This document shows, piece by piece, positions 8,317-17,002 of a stretch of 64,000 nt of DNA; the first letter of the stretch is position 1; the number at the start of each line of letters is the position of its first letter. The stretch comes from JACKCD01 sp041390905 (GTDB taxonomy: Bacteria; Chloroflexota; Anaerolineae; Promineifilales; Promineifilaceae): contig JAWKPA010000014.1 of the NCBI GenBank assembly GCA_041390905.1, positions 558,001 to 622,000 of the forward strand. The letters are read 5' to 3'. The notes under the pieces are model-generated. The model was given only the letters and a program-made list of their open reading frames with translations. It did no database searches and was not told the origin of the DNA. A program made the translations under genes and the position numbers.

Positions 8317-10104
8317 CACATTCAGAACCAACGCCTCACTCTCTACCCATTCCCCCACCACCAACGGCAGGGTTTGGCCGTTGGGGTCGGTGGGGACGGT
8401 GTGGAGGCGGTAGCGGTAGCGGATGGGTTGGAACAGGGTGCGGCGGAAAAAGGGCCAGGTGCGGGGCTGGTCGGGTTCCAGGGTGTAGAAAATGGTGTGG
8501 TCGGTGTCGAGCTTTGCCAGCTCGATGCCGAGAAAGGCGTGGCTGTCGTGGCTGCGCTGGATGGTGATGGTGTCGGGCTGTTTGGGGGCGAGGTCGTCGG
8601 TGGTGATGGTGAGGGGGGTCGTCGAGACGGAAAAGGTTGTGTCCGTTCCATCAATTGAGACGCAAAAGGTTGTGTCTGACCCATTGTGGCCGGGGAGGGA
8701 GATGGCGGTGTTGGGGGAAACGGCCGTTAATGCCACCTGCGCCACCGGTTCCACTTCCCCTTCCTGCCACACGGTCAGGTCAAGCTGGGCAACGTCGGTG
8801 AAAATGAGGCTGTCGGCTGCTATTTGCACAAACGCCATGTTCGCCAGCTCCCGGTTCACTTCCACCACCACCCCTGACACCGGGGCAAAATCGCGCCGCC
8901 AGATGGTGGGCCAGCCTACCCCCCCTTTGGGAGCCAGCGTCGCCGTCAGCCGTGCCGCTAATTCCAGCGGGGTGGTGAGGGCGGGGTAGGTGAAGGTGAA
9001 GGATTGGACGGGCTGGGTGCCGTCAAAGGTGAAGCTGCGGTATTGCGCCACGCCCGTTAGACCGGGGTAGCGCACGTCTACCTGCACGCGGCGCAAAAAG
9101 GCGGGGTCGAAGGGGAGGGTGTTGACAAGGTGGACGGTGGCCGGGGCAAAGGGAGTGAGTGCGCCGACGACGGGGAACAGCGTTTGCCGCTGCGCTGGGT
9201 CGGTGAGCGATTGGTACAGCTCGGTGACAGACCAAGTGAGGTGGTGGTTAACGGCCGTTAGTCGCGGCAGGCGTAAATCCCAGCTGTAGGTGGGGGCAAG
9301 GGGGAGAATGGGACGCAGATTGAACGGATGAACCTGATTTACCTGATTTCTTTGATCAGGAAAATCAGTTAAATCAGCGTCCCATTTCTCTTCCTCAAAC
9401 CAGGCCTCAAGTGCGTGGTGGGCAAGTTCGGTGAGGAGGGTTTCGCTGAGTTCGGCAGGTGGCGGGGTGGTTTCGCCAGCGAGGGATTCCCAGGTGACAA
9501 CGCCGGTGGGCAGGGAGAGGAAGGCGGCGACGATTTCGGCGACGGGGTGGGGTTGGCTGCCGAGGGTGGTGTGGAGGGCTTGCCACAGGGGTTCGGTTTG
9601 GGCGGTGGCGAGCCAGGGCAGGGGCTGGGTGAGGGCGCGGTAGCCGAGGCTGAGTTCGATTTCGACAACGCCTTCGCCGTTTTCCAGCAGCCGCTGCAAA
9701 AGCTGGCTTTCGTGGGGGGTGAGGGGTTTGCTGGCGACAAGGGGCGACAGGCTGGCGAGTGGCTGCCAGTCGCTGGTTTCGGCGGCGGCACCTTCGAGCC
9801 AGGTGCGGAGGCGGAGGCGGAAGTGGGCGGTGTGGATGGGAGGGGAGACGGGACGCTGACGAACGCTGACGAACGCGGATGAATCTGTGTCCTCGTCTGT
9901 TGCTAGTTCCAGGCCGACGCGCAGGAGGCCGCCGCTGGTGGTGTCGTGGTCGGCGTGGTGGCGGAGGAGGAAGAAGTCGGGTTGGGAAACGGCCGTTTCT
10001 GCCACAGTCAAGCGGGCAGGCAAAGCGTAGATAATCCCTTCGTCCCGGTGATCGCGGAAGGTGGTGGGGCTGTTTTCGTGGGTGGTTGGTGGTAGTTGTA
10101 GCAT
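8314..10104 (-). CDS. Large protein of the paralog row, beta-rich
   Basis: About 596 residues from ATG 10104 (MLQLPPTTHENSPTTF). An upstream in-frame ATG at 10158 would translate the heptamer repeat and is not favoured. The N-terminal part alternates hydrophobic strands with acidic loops. The C-terminal 250 residues contain repeat-like segments (VQVDVRYPGLTG, then a Tyr/Phe-rich RYRYRLH) that resemble the modules of the larger paralogs. Two intergenic-type repeats have been read in frame: one at about 9328-9382 (TDFPDQRNQVNQVH) and one at about 9850-9895 (SSAFVSVRQR). Three palindromes encode Thr-Ala-Val. There is no signal peptide. Function unknown. Confidence 0.84.
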   Translation of the reverse strand: MLQLPPTTHENSPTTFRDHRDEGIIYALPARLTVAETAVSQPDFFLLRHHADHDTTSGGLLRVGLELATDEDTDSSAFVSVRQRPVSPPIHTAHFRLRLRTWLEGAAAETSDWQPLASLSPLVASKPLTPHESQLLQRLLENGEGVVEIELSLGYRALTQPLPWLATAQTEPLWQALHTTLGSQPHPVAEIVAAFLSLPTGVVTWESLAGETTPPPAELSETLLTELAHHALEAWFEEEKWDADLTDFPDQRNQVNQVHPFNLRPILPLAPTYSWDLRLPRLTAVNHHLTWSVTELYQSLTDPAQRQTLFPVVGALTPFAPATVHLVNTLPFDPAFLRRVQVDVRYPGLTGVAQYRSFTFDGTQPVQSFTFTYPALTTPLELAARLTATLAPKGGVGWPTIWRRDFAPVSGVVVEVNRELANMAFVQIAADSLIFTDVAQLDLTVWQEGEVEPVAQVALTAVSPNTAISLPGHNGSDTTFCVSIDGTDTTFSVSTTPLTITTDDLAPKQPDTITIQRSHDSHAFLGIELAKLDTDHTIFYTLEPDQPRTWPFFRRTLFQPIRYRYRLHTVPTDPNGQTLPLVVGEWVESEALVLNV

Positions 10105-10107
10105 TTT

Positions 10108-10221
10108 CGGTAATCGGTAGTCGGTAGTCGGTAATTGGTAATGTCGTTTCACGACCACTTCGTGTACGGTAACCAGTAATCAGTAATCAGTAATCAGTGA
10201 ACCGATGACTGATGACTGTTA
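10108..10221. repeat. GGTAATC/CAGTAATC repeat array
   Basis: Units of TCGGTAGTCGGTAATTGG come first, then a spacer with ACGACCACTTCGTG, then three AGTAATC units and TGACTGATGACTG. The halves are roughly inverted. It lies between two minus-strand genes and includes the upstream gene's stop at 10219-10221. Confidence 0.8.
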
Positions 10222-12981
10222 AAAAGCCGGTGTGACGGCCAGGGGCGTGTTGCCCAGCCCCGTTGTCCAGTCGGTGGCGGAGCCTAATATTGGGCCATCG
10301 CCTTGGATGTGGATGTTGGTGACGCGGTAGCGGTATTGCTGTGCGTCTTGCTGGAGCAGCCAGGGGAGCAGGGGCATGCGTAGGGTGGCGGTGGTGGTGA
10401 GTTGGTCGGCGGTGAGAATAACGGCCGTTTCCGGCTCAAACTCCACCCACACCCCAACCAATGGAGCCATGCCGTCGGGTGGCGGGCTGCTGAAAAAGGC
10501 GGCATCAATGCTCACCGAGAGATCAAAGGTGTGGCTGGTGTACCCTTCATTAAACATCAGCAGCGGCCAAAGCTGGGCGTGGTTGACCAATACCGAGCTT
10601 TCCAGCAGCGGCGTGATGTCGGCCACGGGGCCATCGTTGGGGGCGACCAGGTATTCGATGGTGACTGATTCGCCGGGCTGGACGGTGGCGCTGCTGGCGG
10701 TGGTGCCATCGGGCAGAAGCAGGTGCTGCGGGTAGGCGAAACGGGTGCCAACCTGCACCCCGTAGAGGCTGCTGATGAGGACGGGGCTTTCGATGCGGTT
10801 GGTAAGCTGGACGCGGTAACGGCCGGGCTGCCCATCCACTGGCCCCAGGAAAAGGTGGTCAAACGGCTGCCCCAGCGTTTGCGCCAGCGAAAGCTCAACG
10901 GGGATGTCGGCGGTGGAGCCATCGAATAGGGTGGCTTGTACCATGCCTGCCAGCCCCAGCCCGGCGGGGCTGCGGAACCCCAGCATGACGCGCTCAAATT
11001 CGGTGTCGCTGAGGGTGACGCTGTGGCGGATGCCTTCGTCAAAGCTGATGGCGGCTTCCTGAGTCACGGGCTGAGGAGTGCCGTTGGCGGCATCGAGCGG
11101 CAGGTTGAGCAGGAGGGTGCTGCTGACGGGGTTGAGGGCGGTGAAGCGGGCTTCGCTGCCGTATTTTTCTTGGGCGATGTTGAGCAGCCGCTGATTGATT
11201 TGGGGCAGGACGTGGAAGGTGAGTTCGACTTGGTAGAGAAGGGTGTCTTCAGCCTGGACGTTTTGGAAGAGGAGCATGAGGTCGGGTTCGTAGGGGGCAT
11301 CGGCGACGCGGGCGAGTTGGAATGCCTGTGGCTCGTAGTAGATTTGGTCGCGCAGGGTGGAGTCGCGGTAAAAGGTGACGGTATCGCCCTCGAACAGGAT
11401 GTCGTCGGGGAGGAGGATGTGGTTTTGGGAAGGGTTTTGCGGCGCGTCGAAGAGGTAGGCGTGGGCGGTGGGGTCGAAGGTGAAGGGGGAGAGAAGCTGG
11501 ATGGCTTCGGCGGGGACGCGGATGAGGGCGGGCTGCTGGGGGTTGTTGGGGTTGGTATAGATGCCTGCGGGCAGGGCCGGCCGCCGCACGCTGCCCAAAT
11601 CCACGCTGTAGTCGCTGTTGCGGATGAGGTCGAGGATGGCGGGACTGATGACGGGGTTGATGTTGGGGGTGACGGGGATATTGGGGAGGGAAACGGCCGT
11701 TTCCAATGCCCCCAAATTTGCCCAAATCGGGCTGAGGTTGCTGTTGATGGCAATGGGGCTGGCTATGGTGCTGATGGCGGCGGCGGGTGGGGTGGTGAGG
11801 TTGAGAGAACGGCCGTTTATGCCATTCAACCGTCCCGACCAGCGGGCAAATTGCCGCCAAGTGTAATGGCCGACCGTGCCGCTGCTGTGAATTTCCAGTT
11901 GGGCATCAAAGATGGGATCGGTCAGGATGTGGTAGAGGCGGTCGTACTCTTCGACCTGGTAAATGGGGAGGCGGCAGTGCCAGACGTTGTTTTCGTTTTC
12001 ATTGAGCGCACCCAGCGGCAGCCACAGCAGGGGGCTGGTTTGCGGTGCGTCGGCGCGACGCAGCCGGTAGAAGTCGGTGCGGTCGGTGCGGCCGTCGCCG
12101 TCGGCGTAGTCGTTGACCACCGTCGCTTCCAGCTCGTTGTCATCGGGGCGGACGGTGATGTGGGTTTTCTTGAAGCCAAAGTTGTAGGAACCCCAAAGCT
12201 GGTCGGCTCCGGCGGTAACGGGGGCGGCGGGAATCTCACCCCAGTCGCAATCCTGGGGGTGGCATTTGCCGTAGCCGTGAAACGTATAGCCAGCGTCGCT
12301 TTGGCCGATGGTGAGGCGGGTCATGCCGTTGGTGTTGGGGTCTACATTGACCCAATCGCCTGCGAGGGTGGGGCGGCTGGTGGCGATGGTGAGGTGGTAG
12401 CCGAGGCGAGCGATGGGCTGGTGGGGGATGGGCTGGCGGCTGGCCTGCCCGGTGAGAAAGGCCCGAATACGGGCTTCGCTGTAGCCTGTTTTGTGGGAAA
12501 TATCCCTAATGATTTGTTCCTGGCGGTTTGGGTCGCCAACAAACTGTGTGTAGCGTTGAAGAAACCGGCGCCACTCTTCTTCATTGAGGGGCATCGGCCA
12601 GTCCGGGGCGGGCTGTTGGGTGAGTTTGAGGGTGAACCAGCCGAGGGGGCCGCTGGGGTCGTCGCTGGCTTCGCGCCATTTGAGGGTGGTGGTATAACGG
12701 CCGTTTCTGGCGTGCAGCGCGTATTCTGGCAAATAGAACCAGGTGGTGTCGTCGGCCGAGGAGGGGTAGAGGCGGCTGGGGATGAGGGTGCCGTCGGGGG
12801 AGACGGGGACGGGTTGTTCGGTTTCGTCGCTTCCGCTTGGGCTGCTGCCGTGCTGGATGGCGCGGAGGAGTTCGCGGTTGGCGGCGAGTTTGGTCATGGG
12901 GTAGGCGATGTGGTCGGGGTTGGGGGTGACGATATAGAGAGAAGCGGGGTTGATCGCTTCGCTAAAGGATGAATTGGGCAT
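10219..12981 (-). CDS. Large protein with a CHPxDCDWG module, first gene of the row
   Basis: About 920 residues from ATG 12981 (MPNSSFSEAINPAS); GGAGA lies about 11 bases upstream. In-frame ATGs at 12990 and 13008 are alternatives. Around residues 200-310 there is a compact domain with GDWVNVDPNTNGMTRL, HGYGKCHPQDCDWGE and ADGDGRTDRTDFYRL. I know this signature from many bacterial proteins as a small beta-barrel-like module of unknown function. The rest is beta-rich with no membrane helix or signal peptide. The C-terminus (QQYRYRVTNIHIQ) resembles the strand pattern of the other genes in the row. Function unknown. As the most upstream gene it probably carries the promoter of the row in the 13.0-13.6 kb gap. 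Confidence 0.85.
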   Translation of the reverse strand: MPNSSFSEAINPASLYIVTPNPDHIAYPMTKLAANRELLRAIQHGSSPSGSDETEQPVPVSPDGTLIPSRLYPSSADDTTWFYLPEYALHARNGRYTTTLKWREASDDPSGPLGWFTLKLTQQPAPDWPMPLNEEEWRRFLQRYTQFVGDPNRQEQIIRDISHKTGYSEARIRAFLTGQASRQPIPHQPIARLGYHLTIATSRPTLAGDWVNVDPNTNGMTRLTIGQSDAGYTFHGYGKCHPQDCDWGEIPAAPVTAGADQLWGSYNFGFKKTHITVRPDDNELEATVVNDYADGDGRTDRTDFYRLRRADAPQTSPLLWLPLGALNENENNVWHCRLPIYQVEEYDRLYHILTDPIFDAQLEIHSSGTVGHYTWRQFARWSGRLNGINGRSLNLTTPPAAAISTIASPIAINSNLSPIWANLGALETAVSLPNIPVTPNINPVISPAILDLIRNSDYSVDLGSVRRPALPAGIYTNPNNPQQPALIRVPAEAIQLLSPFTFDPTAHAYLFDAPQNPSQNHILLPDDILFEGDTVTFYRDSTLRDQIYYEPQAFQLARVADAPYEPDLMLLFQNVQAEDTLLYQVELTFHVLPQINQRLLNIAQEKYGSEARFTALNPVSSTLLLNLPLDAANGTPQPVTQEAAISFDEGIRHSVTLSDTEFERVMLGFRSPAGLGLAGMVQATLFDGSTADIPVELSLAQTLGQPFDHLFLGPVDGQPGRYRVQLTNRIESPVLISSLYGVQVGTRFAYPQHLLLPDGTTASSATVQPGESVTIEYLVAPNDGPVADITPLLESSVLVNHAQLWPLLMFNEGYTSHTFDLSVSIDAAFFSSPPPDGMAPLVGVWVEFEPETAVILTADQLTTTATLRMPLLPWLLQQDAQQYRYRVTNIHIQGDGPILGSATDWTTGLGNTPLAVTPAF

Positions 12982-13603
12982 GACAGACATTTCTCCGATA
13001 CGGGGCAAGCGTTACCGATACACTGCTGGTAGCTGTGCCGTGGTTGATTCCGCTACGTTTGGGGGGTGTGGGCTGCGTTGGTGGTGATGTTGGGTATGAT
13101 AGGAAACGGCCGTTAATTGATCGCTAATTGGTTTGTGCCGTTTGATTAAAATGACGGATAGGGTGGGGGGAACCTTTCCTGGGTGGGAAAGGTTTATGGT
13201 TTATTCACGGCCGGTAGGGAGTGGGGAGCGGGGAGTGGAGGGGAGAAGGCTGTTTTGGAGACACGGAAGGATGCGAAAAAGGGGGGAGGCTTTGTCCTAT
13301 GCGAAAAACGGCGAATGTATAACTGAACTTATTATAAATTCAAGTCTAAAGAGGGGGGGACGGCCGTTAAATTTGTGGCTGGTGAAAGAGGAGTAGGAGG
13401 CATTTTCCTTGTTTGGCTTACTGAGGAGGCTGTCATGTTGCCAGAGATAAAAATCAAAGATGGCGCAGATTTTTCGGGGTTTGTTCAGTGTCTGTTATTA
13501 GCAGAGAAAGTAGCCTAGAGGGAGTTTATTGGTGGGGTTTTGTCCTATACGAAATCAGCAAGTAATATAACTGAACTTATTATAAACTCAAGCATAATCC
13601 AGG
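12982..13603. other. Gene-poor gap with a diverged direct repeat
   Basis: No convincing gene is seen. The gap holds one AACGGCCGTT (13104) and a near copy (13350). A direct repeat lies at 13291-13350 and 13538-13596; both copies have TTTGTCCTAT then CGAAA and later ATAACTGAACTTATTATAAA. A third element (13450-13473, ATCAAAGATGGCGCAGATTT) is found inverted at about 48354-48378. The AT-rich CTTATTATAAA blocks could hold promoters for the flanking minus-strand genes, but I cannot assign them. Confidence 0.6.
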
Positions 13604-14827
13604 CTATTTGTGACCAGCTTCTGCCCAGCGGGTGACAGCAAGGGAGAGTAAACCGAGGAGGGCAAAGCCACCGACGAGCGGCAGGATGGTACCATTGAAG
13701 TTTTGCCCAACGATGGTGCCGAGTATAGTGGAGATTAAGGTGGACAACGAGCCGACAACGGCGGCACCGACCCCGGCAATGTGGCCGAGCGGCTCCATGG
13801 CGAGGGCGTTGAGGTTGCCAAACAACATGCCGATGGTGAAGAAGATGATGATGAAGTAAATGGTGACAAACCACAGTGGGGGGAGGCCACCTTGCGTGAG
13901 GGAAAACAAGAAGGTGAGGATGGAGAGGATGGTGTAGACCAACAGGGCGCGGTGGCTGAGGTTTCTCATGCCGTATTGGAGGACAAAACGGCCGTTTAAG
14001 TAAGAAGCCGTGCCGCTGCCAAGTGCCAGCATGGCAAAGTAGAGTGGAAACCGTTCGCCCAATCCGTAGGTCAGCTGAAAAATTTGCTGCGCTGAGTTGA
14101 GGTAGCCGACAAACGCACCGGAGACAAACCCGGCTGTTATCGTATAGCCAAAGGTGATGCGATTGGTTAAGACTTCGGTAAAGGCATGGCGAAGGCGTGT
14201 AACGGTAAACGGGATACGTCGTTCAAGTGGAAGTGTTTCTGGCTGCCGAATGGCAAACCAGGCAGAGACGATGAGTGCCAGCACCAGGAACAGCACAAAA
14301 ATGCCGCGCCAGTTGACCAGCAGGAGAATGGCCTGGCCGATGGAGGGGGCGATGATGGGGACGAGGATAAAGACGGCCATGACAAAGGACATGACCCGCG
14401 CCATACCGCGCCCTTCGTACTGGTCACGCACCAGGGCAGTGGCGACGCTGCGGGGGCCGGCTACGCCCATCCCTTGCAGAAAACGGCCGATAAGCATGAC
14501 CTGGAAAGTGGGGGCAAAGATGGCAAGCAGGCAGCCCAGGATAAAGTTGACGAAACCCAGATAGATGGCTGGTTTGCGGCCGGTGCTGTCGGAAAGGGGG
14601 CCGTAGATGATCTGACCAATTGCCATGCCCAGAAAGAGGAGGGAGATGATGAGCTGGTTGTCGTTGGCCTGCCGTGCGCCTAATTCTTGTCCAATAGTTG
14701 ACAGGGCGGGAAGCATGGTGTCGGTGGATAGGGCGACGAGGGCGATCATGGAGGCGGTGAGGGCGACGAACTCGCCGAAGCGAAGGGTGGACTTGCCGGA
14801 GGCTGGTAGTTTGTTGGTTTGGATCAT
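13604..14827 (-). CDS. MFS drug-resistance transporter, Bcr/CflA type
   Basis: 407 residues with about 12 hydrophobic segments. The N-terminus has the DHA1/Bcr-CflA signature ALSTDTMLPALSTIGQEL in helix 1, followed by QLIISLLFLGMAIGQIIYGPLSD and the MFS loop motif DSTGRKP. Helix 4 contains RFLQGMGVAGPRSVATALVRD, typical of 12-helix proton antiporters. It probably exports drugs or metabolites in exchange for protons at the cytoplasmic membrane; the substrate cannot be predicted. The stop lies close to the direct repeat at 13538-13596. It is divergent from the HlyD-like gene at 15038, with about 210 bp between them. Confidence 0.92.
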   Translation of the reverse strand: MIQTNKLPASGKSTLRFGEFVALTASMIALVALSTDTMLPALSTIGQELGARQANDNQLIISLLFLGMAIGQIIYGPLSDSTGRKPAIYLGFVNFILGCLLAIFAPTFQVMLIGRFLQGMGVAGPRSVATALVRDQYEGRGMARVMSFVMAVFILVPIIAPSIGQAILLLVNWRGIFVLFLVLALIVSAWFAIRQPETLPLERRIPFTVTRLRHAFTEVLTNRITFGYTITAGFVSGAFVGYLNSAQQIFQLTYGLGERFPLYFAMLALGSGTASYLNGRFVLQYGMRNLSHRALLVYTILSILTFLFSLTQGGLPPLWFVTIYFIIIFFTIGMLFGNLNALAMEPLGHIAGVGAAVVGSLSTLISTILGTIVGQNFNGTILPLVGGFALLGLLSLAVTRWAEAGHK

Positions 14828-15037
14828 AGTTCAGAAGGTCAGTCGGGTCGTTTACCTGGAGATAAGTGGGGTGGGGCAAACGGCCGTTAATTATTTCATC
14901 TAGCTTACCACACAACAGACAATCTGGCGCACAATGACCGTTGCGCAAAAAACAAAAGCGGGCTTGGCTGGCACGGGCTAAATAATCGTGTATCGTTGTG
15001 GTATATCGTGGCTGATTGATGGTGTATAAAGGAGCAG

Positions 15038-16270
15038 ATGAGAAACGTTTTGCATCATTTTTGTTGTTTGTTTGTTGTTGAAGGCAGGCCAGGGCGTTGC
15101 GGGCTCTTCCTGGTGGGTTTGTTGTGCATGGTGCTGCTGGTTGGCTGTGCTATTGGGTCTGTTACCGAACCGCGCCAGTTTGACCCGGCGCAGGAGCCGA
15201 CGCTGGTGCCAACGTCGGTGGCGGTTTCCAAGCCGACCTATACGGTGGGGCGGGGGGACGTGGTGCGGACGATGACGCTGAGTGGGCGGGTGGTGCCGAT
15301 TATTGAAGCTGATTTGGCGTTTACGATGGCGGGGACGGTGGCCGAGGTGCTGGTGGAACGGGAGCAGACGGTAGCGGCGGGGGATGTGCTGGCGCGGCTG
15401 GATACGCAGGCGGTGGTGACGGATTTGATTTTGGCGCAGGCGGCTTTGGAGACGGCGCGGGGGCGGTTAACGGCCGTTACTGCCCAACTGACCAACGACC
15501 GCCGCCGGGCGGAAATTGCCCTCGAACGGGCGCAACTGCGGCTGGATCACGCTCGCGTCAAGGCGGGGGACAGCCCTTCTTCTGATGAGACACTCGATAT
15601 ACAACTGCTGGGGCTGGATGTGGAGCTGGCGGAGTTGGCGCTGGGCGAGTTGACGGCGGGGCCGGAACCGGGGCTGCAAGCGGCGGTGGCGGAAGCGCAA
15701 CTGCGGGTGGATGAATTAACGGCCGTTATGTCCGCTGCCGAACTGGTGGCACCGTGGGATGGCGTGGTTATTCGTGCCAATCTGGAGCCGGGGCAGCTGT
15801 TGGGGGTGGGAGAAACGGCCGTTATTCTGGCCGATCTCAGCCAGCTAGAGGTGCAGGGGGTTGTAAACCAGGCGGCCGACATGGAAAAGCTGGTGGAAGG
15901 GCTGGAAGCAACCATCAACATCGCATCCCGCCCCGGCGAGCCGCTGCTGGGTTTTGTTAGCACGCTGCCCATTCCCTACGGCAGCAGCGACACCCTGCCG
16001 GAAAGTGGTATCCGCGTGGCCTTTGATGAACCCAATGCCGCCTCCCTGAAAAATGGCGACCGGGTGACGGTGGATCTGGTGCTGGGCGAGTCGCTCAATG
16101 CGCTGTGGCTGCCGCCTGCCGCCATTCGGGATTTTAGCGGCCGGCATTTTGTGGTGGTGCAGGACGGCGACACCCAGCGGCGGGTGGACGTGGTGCTGGG
16201 GCTGGAAAGTGGTAGCCGGGTGGAGGTTTTGGAAGGGGTTGAGGAGGGGCAGACGATTGTGGGGCAGTAA
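15038..16270 (+). CDS. HlyD/MacA-type membrane fusion (adaptor) lipoprotein
   Basis: 410 residues, with AAAGGAG ahead of ATG 15038. The N-terminal hydrophobic segment ends in a lipobox (MVLLVGC, Cys near residue 38). It is followed by the periplasmic-adaptor layout: a lipoyl-like half motif (AGTVAEVLVEREQTVAAGDVL), an alpha-hairpin of about 100 residues and the second lipoyl half (LVAPWDGVVIRANLEPGQLL), then a beta-barrel domain. Such proteins link inner-membrane ABC or RND pumps to the outer envelope; in a monoderm-like cell they act at the membrane surface. The FtsX-type permease at 17003 is the obvious partner but is separated by a toxin-antitoxin pair. Three palindromes encode Thr-Ala-Val. 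Confidence 0.9.
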   Translation: MRNVLHHFCCLFVVEGRPGRCGLFLVGLLCMVLLVGCAIGSVTEPRQFDPAQEPTLVPTSVAVSKPTYTVGRGDVVRTMTLSGRVVPIIEADLAFTMAGTVAEVLVEREQTVAAGDVLARLDTQAVVTDLILAQAALETARGRLTAVTAQLTNDRRRAEIALERAQLRLDHARVKAGDSPSSDETLDIQLLGLDVELAELALGELTAGPEPGLQAAVAEAQLRVDELTAVMSAAELVAPWDGVVIRANLEPGQLLGVGETAVILADLSQLEVQGVVNQAADMEKLVEGLEATINIASRPGEPLLGFVSTLPIPYGSSDTLPESGIRVAFDEPNAASLKNGDRVTVDLVLGESLNALWLPPAAIRDFSGRHFVVVQDGDTQRRVDVVLGLESGSRVEVLEGVEEGQTIVGQ

Positions 16271-16278
16271 ACGGCCGT

Positions 16279-16668
16279 TTACCACACTGCCCGCACGTGA
16301 GCAGATGCCGAAATGATGTGGTCTGGTGTTAAAATGGGGACGTTGAGATAAACGGCCGTTGCCACAATGATTCGATCATGCAATTCTGGCACATCATTGA
16401 TTGACAAGGCGGTTTGTACAACATGTTCGTCAACAGGGATGATTTTGTAATTATCACTTTTGCGAATGACTTCCAAAAAATCAGATAAGGAAAGTGTGAT
16501 GCGGTTTGATTCAGCCAGATAGAGAATTTCCATAAGGGTGATAGCAGACAAAAAAACCGTATGGTGTCCCTTATCTGTAGCCTCTAAAATGGAAAGAGCC
16601 GACGCTCCGAGTTTGGGGCGGTTTCGCAGGTAATGGATTAAGGTGACAGTATCAGCTAGATAGTTCAT
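16279..16668 (-). CDS. PIN-domain ribonuclease toxin, VapC-like
   Basis: 129 residues, a normal length for a single PIN domain. It begins MNYLADTVTLIHYLR, giving the first conserved Asp (D6), then an acidic Glu in TLMEILYLAE, a late Asp in ELHDRIIVATA and the C-terminal LTPDHII. These form the usual Mg2+-binding acidic cluster. It likely cleaves RNA when freed from its antitoxin. Its start overlaps the end of the upstream antitoxin gene by 17 bp, indicating coupled translation. A palindrome at 16351 encodes Thr-Ala-Val and another (16270) straddles the 3' end of the convergent HlyD gene. Confidence 0.88.
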   Translation of the reverse strand: MNYLADTVTLIHYLRNRPKLGASALSILEATDKGHHTVFLSAITLMEILYLAESNRITLSLSDFLEVIRKSDNYKIIPVDEHVVQTALSINDVPELHDRIIVATAVYLNVPILTPDHIISASAHVRAVW

Positions 16669-16897
16669 TGGTGGGATACCGATCTAACAGGTTATTGCCT
16701 ACCTGTTGCCGCAGGAGACGTATATCTTCTTGCGAAACATCCAAATGAACATCTGCCCATAATCCTTTTAAGACAGCAGTTTCTTTTTTGGTATGTGTGT
16801 ACTTAAATTGAAGATAGCTAATAAATTCCAAAAGCTCGGTTTGGGCATCGAGTGGAAGTGTATCTAGTTGATGTTCAATCGTTTGTTGTAAATTCAT
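16652..16897 (-). CDS. Antitoxin partner of the PIN toxin (DUF2281/VapB-like)
   Basis: 81 residues. The N-terminal half (TIEHQLDTLPLDAQTELLEFISYLQFKY) is the amphipathic pattern of DUF2281-type antitoxins, and the C-terminal half (LKGLWADVHLDVSQEDI) would wrap the toxin. It lies upstream of and overlaps the PIN gene by 17 bp. It probably autoregulates the pair. The pair interrupts the HlyD adaptor and the FtsX permease genes. Confidence 0.8.
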   Translation of the reverse strand: MNLQQTIEHQLDTLPLDAQTELLEFISYLQFKYTHTKKETAVLKGLWADVHLDVSQEDIRLLRQQVGNNLLDRYPTNELSS

Positions 16898-17002
16898 GTT
16901 TGATTACCAATTCTCTAGTACAGCATTCGTTTAGGGAAATTGTAAACAAAAGCGTTCCTTAGGTAAAGTTCAGGTTAATAGATTGTGTGCTGGGCTGCGT
17001 AG

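Noticed and set aside
13133..13396. Plus-strand frame of 87 residues in the gap before the MFS gene
   Set aside because: It runs through a direct repeat and palindrome-like sequence, has no family resemblance and no clear ribosome binding site.
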